A stretch of 8,159 bases of DNA from positions 1 through 8,159 of the forward strand of contig JAFQSI010000065.1 of the NCBI GenBank assembly GCA_017409645.1, in the 5' to 3' direction. How positions within the stretch are numbered: position 1 is the stretch's first letter; each line of letters begins with the position of its first letter. Positions 5,695-8,159 of this stretch are shown piece after piece. Origin of the DNA: Oscillospiraceae bacterium (GTDB lineage: Bacteria; Bacillota; Clostridia; Oscillospirales; Oscillospiraceae). The notes beneath the pieces are model-generated. The model was not told where the DNA came from and searched no databases. It was given only the letters and a program-made list of their open reading frames with translations. Position numbers and translations under genes: made by a program.

Positions 5695-6197
5695 GCCTGA
5701 TCCAGATACCGCCGAAGCTCCCGGCGGAGGATCTCGCCCCGCTCTCCGGGGTCCGGGACGGTCTTTCTCAGCCGGGCGGTCAGCCCGGCGGCGGTGTCCA
5801 GGATCGTCTCCAGATCCTCCGGCAGGGCGTTTTCCAGCCGCTCCCGCAGCAGGGCCGCCAGGGCCGGGGCCCTGCCGCCGGTGGCGATGCCCACGGACAC
5901 ATCCCCCCGGACGATCAGGCCGGGGAACCGGAAGCTGCACAGCTCCGGCCGGTCTGCCACGTTCACCGGGATCCCCAGGGCCAGGAAGTGGTCCGCCAGG
6001 GCCTCGTTGTCCGGATGGTCCTTCTCGGTCAGCAGCACCAGCGCCGGACGCTCCGTCCAGGTGGAGGGATAGGGGCAGCGCCGGACCTCGCGGCAGAAGG
6101 GGGCCATTTTTTCGGCCTTCCGGTCGGCCTCCGGCCCCTCGCCCACCACCAGCACGGTGCTGTGGGACAGGTCTAAAAATGCAGGAAATAAAGGCAG
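5691..6197 (-). CDS. Precorrin-2 dehydrogenase / siroheme synthase N-domain protein, probable CTG start
   Basis: The family makes sirohydrochlorin from precorrin-2 with NAD+, a step toward siroheme and, in other branches, cobalamin or F430. From a CTG at 6197 the product has 168 residues and opens MPLFPAFLDLSHSTVLVVGEG, the usual N-terminus of the family; GAGGA (6209-6205) is spaced 7 nt upstream. The next conventional start, GTG at 6155, would delete the first beta strand. Seen motifs: a variant dinucleotide-binding loop VVGEGPEADRK (17-27), where the family usually has GGG-x-x-A-x-R-K; IPVNVADRPELCSFRFPG (76-93); and GIATGGRAPALAALLRERLE (103-122), with Ala where most members have Ser in STGG. 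Asp82 fits the conserved catalytic Asp of the family. No chelatase or methyltransferase domain is fused. The stop is inside the operon promoter's -35 box. A functional tie to the operon is possible but unproven. Confidence 0.8.
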   Translation of the reverse strand: MPLFPAFLDLSHSTVLVVGEGPEADRKAEKMAPFCREVRRCPYPSTWTERPALVLLTEKDHPDNEALADHFLALGIPVNVADRPELCSFRFPGLIVRGDVSVGIATGGRAPALAALLRERLENALPEDLETILDTAAGLTARLRKTVPDPGERGEILRRELRRYLDQA

Positions 6198-6204
6198 GAT
6201 AGAT

Positions 6205-6209
6205 TCCTC
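6205..6209 (-). promoter_or_regulatory. Shine-Dalgarno deciding the CTG start of the precorrin-2 dehydrogenase
   Basis: Minus-strand GAGGA at 6209-6205 is 7 nt upstream of the CTG at 6197. No ATG, GTG or TTG lies in frame between this site and the conserved FPAFLDL coding stretch, and an in-frame TGA at 6218-6216 blocks any start further upstream. This supports CTG initiation, or an ATG altered by mutation or sequencing error. Confidence 0.6.
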
Positions 6210-6271
6210 ACTTGGTCATCAGGGGCTGCGAGATTCTGCCAAAGGTTTTCCTGATGGACAGATCGTACCAC

Positions 6272-6477
6272 TGCCGCCTTCGGCGGTGCCCCACATCAGT
6301 CAGAAAAAGTGCATGGGCACTTTTTCTGCCAGCTTCTCCCCGAGGGGAGAAGCCTTTGCTCAGGGTCATACATGTTTCATTCTGTCGTACAGTGTCGGGT
6401 TTTCCCTCCAAGGCTTCTCCCTTGAGGGAGAAGCTGTCAGCGCAGCTGACTGATGTGGGTGACCGCCGAAGGCGACA
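6272..6477. repeat. Intergenic element with terminal inverted repeats and internal hairpins (REP/MITE-like)
   Basis: The ends, 6272-6303 and 6446-6477, are inverted copies of each other matching at 29 of 32 positions. Each contains a small cgcc/ggcg hairpin followed by CCACATCAGTCAG or its complement. Inside are a perfect 12-bp hairpin, two related GCTTCTCCC/GGGAGAAGC hairpins (6332-6353 and 6413-6434), and GTCAGC-gca-GCTGAC (6436-6450). No transposase reading frame is present and no clear target-site duplication was seen. Similar GCTTCTCCC/GGGAGAAGC-bearing intergenic repeats are, from memory, common in Oscillospiraceae-like gut genomes. It occupies most of the gene-free interval between the PHP gene and the precorrin-2 dehydrogenase. 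As RNA it would fold strongly in either direction and could reduce read-through. Mobility is inferred only from its shape. Confidence 0.75.
6301..6328. repeat. Perfect 12-bp hairpin, terminator-like in both directions
   Basis: CAGAAAAAGTGC (6301-6312) pairs perfectly with GCACTTTTTCTG (6317-6328) around a 4-nt loop. Each arm carries a run of five A or T, so on either strand the GC core GTGC/GCAC is followed by TTTTT. It may act as a weak bidirectional terminator for transcripts from the PHP gene side, but the GC core is only 4 bp and the T-run is part of the stem, so this is tentative. Confidence 0.5.
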
Positions 6478-6501
6478 GCAGGATACCTGACAGCCATGTG
6501 T

Positions 6502-7278
6502 TTATGCTTTATGGAAGATCGGCTTCCGGTCTGCGAAGGTGCAGACGTACCCGAAGATCTTTTTCAGCTCGGCGACCATCTCGTGGGTATACTGTCCGGC
6601 CCGGCTGACGTCGTGGGCGTCGGAGCCCACGGTGACGATCTTTCCGCCCAGCTCGTGAAACCGCTGGAAATAGTCCAGTGTGGGCAGGGGACCGCCGCAG
6701 CGGTCGATGCCGGAGGTGTTCAGCTCCATGCCCTTGCCGTGCTTCACCAGCTCCCGGAGGATCTCGTCGAGGATGGCCCTGTGGTCATCGTAGCGGATCA
6801 GGGCGTGGTTGGGGTTGCCCCGGGCCTTGGAGACATAGGTCAGATGGCCCAGGACGTCATAGTCCTCGTGGACCCGGACGCACTCCAGCGTCCGCTCCAG
6901 GAAGAGCCGCAGGCCCTTTTCATAGCCCTTCTCCTGCCAGTAGGGGGCAAAATACACATCCACCCCGTCGATCAGATGTACGGAGCCGAGGACAAAGTCG
7001 AAATGCCGGCGGCCCAGGTCCTTTTTCAGCTGCTCCGGATTCTCCGGAGTCAGGCCGAATTCCAATCCCCTTCGGATCAGCAGGCCCGGGACCTCCAGGG
7101 CGTCGTATTCGGCGTTGTAGCGCGCTGTGTCGAAGACCATGTCCAGCTCGGGGGTGTAGTCCAGATGGTCCGTGAAGCAGATCTCCTTCAGCCCCCGCTC
7201 CTTCGCGGCCAGGGCCATGGCCAGACCGGAGTCGTGCCCGTCAAAGGACACCCTGGTGTGCATGTGATAGTCGTACAT
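6502..7278 (-). CDS. PHP-family phosphoesterase, histidinol-phosphatase (HisJ/HisK) type
   Basis: 258 residues. The PHP fold uses a trinuclear metal site to hydrolyse phosphoesters; the closest well-known members convert L-histidinol phosphate to L-histidinol in histidine synthesis. Metal-ligand motifs are all visible: HMHT (His5, His7), FTDHLD (Asp37, His38), GLEFG (Glu73), GSVHLIDG (His101), DVLGHLTY (His145) and VGSDAHD (Asp220, His222). The length fits HisJ-type proteins. The ATG at 7278 has an excellent GGGAGGAG (7293-7286) 7 nt upstream, and it begins one base after the mutY stop, so the two are probably cotranscribed. No other histidine genes are nearby, so a different phosphate substrate cannot be excluded. 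The stop at 6504-6502 is followed within about 25 bp by the inverted-repeat element. Confidence 0.85.
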   Translation of the reverse strand: MYDYHMHTRVSFDGHDSGLAMALAAKERGLKEICFTDHLDYTPELDMVFDTARYNAEYDALEVPGLLIRRGLEFGLTPENPEQLKKDLGRRHFDFVLGSVHLIDGVDVYFAPYWQEKGYEKGLRLFLERTLECVRVHEDYDVLGHLTYVSKARGNPNHALIRYDDHRAILDEILRELVKHGKGMELNTSGIDRCGGPLPTLDYFQRFHELGGKIVTVGSDAHDVSRAGQYTHEMVAELKKIFGYVCTFADRKPIFHKA

Positions 7279-7279
7279 T

Positions 7280-8159
7280 CTATATCTCCTCCCGGAACTG
7301 GCGGAACGCCGTGGGCAGCGCCGCCTGTTCGTCGATTTGTTCCAGTGTCAGCCAGCGGAAGTCCGGAGTCATGGCGTCCACCTCCAGAAACCAGCCCCGC
7401 ATGTCCCAGCGGATGTGGGTAAAGATGTGGTGCCGGTCAACGGACCGCTCCACATGCTTCGGGTGCAGGCCCTTTTTTTCGGCCCAGGCCACGGCTTCCT
7501 CCGCTGAAAAATGGCCGCTCTCGTTGGGGAATTGCCACAGCCCTGCCAGCAATCCCTTGTTTGGACGCTTTTCGATGGCCCAGTGTTCCCCGCAGCGCAG
7601 CAGGAACACCGTCCGGTCCTCCTGGCGTTTGGCTTTTTTCGGCAGCTTTACGGGCAGCTGCTGCCACAGTTCCCGGCCCCGGCAGAATTCCCGGCAGGGG
7701 CAAATACCGCATTTCGGCTCGCCGCCCGGCACACAGACCGTGGCACCCAGCTCCATCAGAGCCTGGGTGAATTCTCCGGGGCAGTCGGCGGGGTAGATTT
7801 CGGCCAGCTCCTGCTGCACCCGCTTTTTTGTGGCGGGCAGGTCGATGGGTGCGTCATCCGCCTGGAGCCGGGCCAGAACGCGCAGCACGTTCCCGTCCAC
7901 CGCGGGGGTGGGCAGGGAAAAGGCGATGGAGCAGACGGCCCCGGCGGTATAGTCCCCGATGCCGGGCAGCGCCCGGACCGCGGCATAGTCCCGGGGGAAC
8001 GCGCCGCCATGCTCGTCCATCATGACCTGGGCGGCCTTTTTGAGATTCCGGACCCGGCTGTAGTAGCCCAGGCCCTCCCAGAGCTTGTGCAGCTCGTCGT
8101 CATCGCACGCAGCAAGGCTTTCGATGTCCGGCAGCCGCTGGAGGAACCGGGCGTAGTAG
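7280..8159 (-). CDS. mutY: Adenine DNA glycosylase MutY, N-terminus beyond window
   Basis: 292 residues are visible; the reading frame is open to the right edge, so the start and roughly the first 50 residues, including the catalytic Glu, are missing. MutY removes adenine mispaired with 8-oxoguanine in base-excision repair. Seen in order (numbering from the window edge): KLWEGLGYYSRVRNLKKAA (25-43); helix-hairpin-helix LPGIGDYTAG (64-73); VDGNVLRVLARL with the conserved Asp88; and an iron-sulfur loop with Cys142, 150, 153 and 159. The first spacing is CX7C where the usual MutY pattern is CX6C, a small variation. The C-terminal part is the Nudix-like 8-oxoG recognition domain, beginning near DRTVFLLRCGEHWAIEKRP and including GLLAGLWQFPNE and FTHIRWDM. 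The gene ends one base before the PHP gene. Identification is firm. Confidence 0.95.
   Translation of the reverse strand, partial: YYARFLQRLPDIESLAACDDDELHKLWEGLGYYSRVRNLKKAAQVMMDEHGGAFPRDYAAVRALPGIGDYTAGAVCSIAFSLPTPAVDGNVLRVLARLQADDAPIDLPATKKRVQQELAEIYPADCPGEFTQALMELGATVCVPGGEPKCGICPCREFCRGRELWQQLPVKLPKKAKRQEDRTVFLLRCGEHWAIEKRPNKGLLAGLWQFPNESGHFSAEEAVAWAEKKGLHPKHVERSVDRHHIFTHIRWDMRGWFLEVDAMTPDFRWLTLEQIDEQAALPTAFRQFREEI

Noticed and set aside
5546..6202. Plus-strand gene across the operon leader and precorrin-2 dehydrogenase
   Set aside because: Its translation is Pro/Arg/Gly-rich antisense of the dehydrogenase and begins within the attenuator hairpin; no family resemblance.
6198..6271. Promoter for the precorrin-2 dehydrogenase gene
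   Set aside because: I looked for -35/-10 pairs on the minus strand between the repeat element and the CTG start and saw no convincing match; it may be read from further upstream.
6272..6477. CRISPR array
   Set aside because: The repeats are inverted hairpins of differing length rather than regularly spaced direct repeats, and no cas genes are present.

Overview
The window is GC-rich, densely coding bacterial DNA. Every gene I can support lies on the minus strand, so transcription runs from high to low coordinates. Gene content, high GC and a dispersed hairpin-rich intergenic repeat suggest an anaerobic Clostridia-type Firmicute, most likely an Oscillospiraceae-like gut bacterium. This placement is inference; no rRNA or other phylogenetic marker is present.

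Layout in transcription order. (1) 8159-7280: adenine DNA glycosylase MutY, lacking its N-terminus at the window edge. One base later comes a PHP-family phosphoesterase of the histidinol-phosphatase type (7278-6502). (2) 6501-6198: a gene-free interval of about 300 bp. Most of it is a roughly 206-bp element with 32-bp imperfect terminal inverted repeats and several internal hairpins. (3) 6197-5691: a short single-domain precorrin-2 dehydrogenase (siroheme-synthase N-domain type) that appears to start at a CTG codon. (4) 5694-5510: a near-consensus sigma-A promoter whose -35 box overlaps the stop codon of that gene. It is followed by a structured leader of about 150 nt containing a perfect intrinsic terminator just ahead of the first ribosome binding site, which is the layout of an attenuator or riboswitch. 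(5) 5509 to the left edge: a seven-gene operon in which every junction overlaps by 4 to 11 nt.

Operon order: a TM1266-like small protein (family linked to [FeFe]-hydrogenase systems); a FecCD-type ABC permease; its ATPase; a HydE-like radical SAM enzyme; a NifH-like iron protein; a NifD/K-family subunit; and a second NifD/K-family subunit cut by the edge.

The operon looks like an uncharacterised nitrogenase-like (Nfl, group IV-type) two-component reductase. The NifH-like protein keeps its P-loop and both [4Fe-4S] cysteines, so ATP-driven electron transfer to a partner is a sound prediction. The two catalytic-type subunits are too divergent for nitrogen fixation: cofactor-ligand cysteines are not evident, and no nifE, nifN or nifB is in view. 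The unusual part is the company: a HydE-like enzyme and a TM1266-like protein without hydF, hydG or a hydrogenase in view, plus a metal-chelate/corrinoid-class importer, all behind one attenuated promoter. A reasonable but unproven reading is import of a metal complex or metallophore, processing by radical SAM chemistry, and reduction by the NifHDK-like enzyme, controlled by a small-molecule or metal signal at the leader. The substrate cannot be read from sequence.
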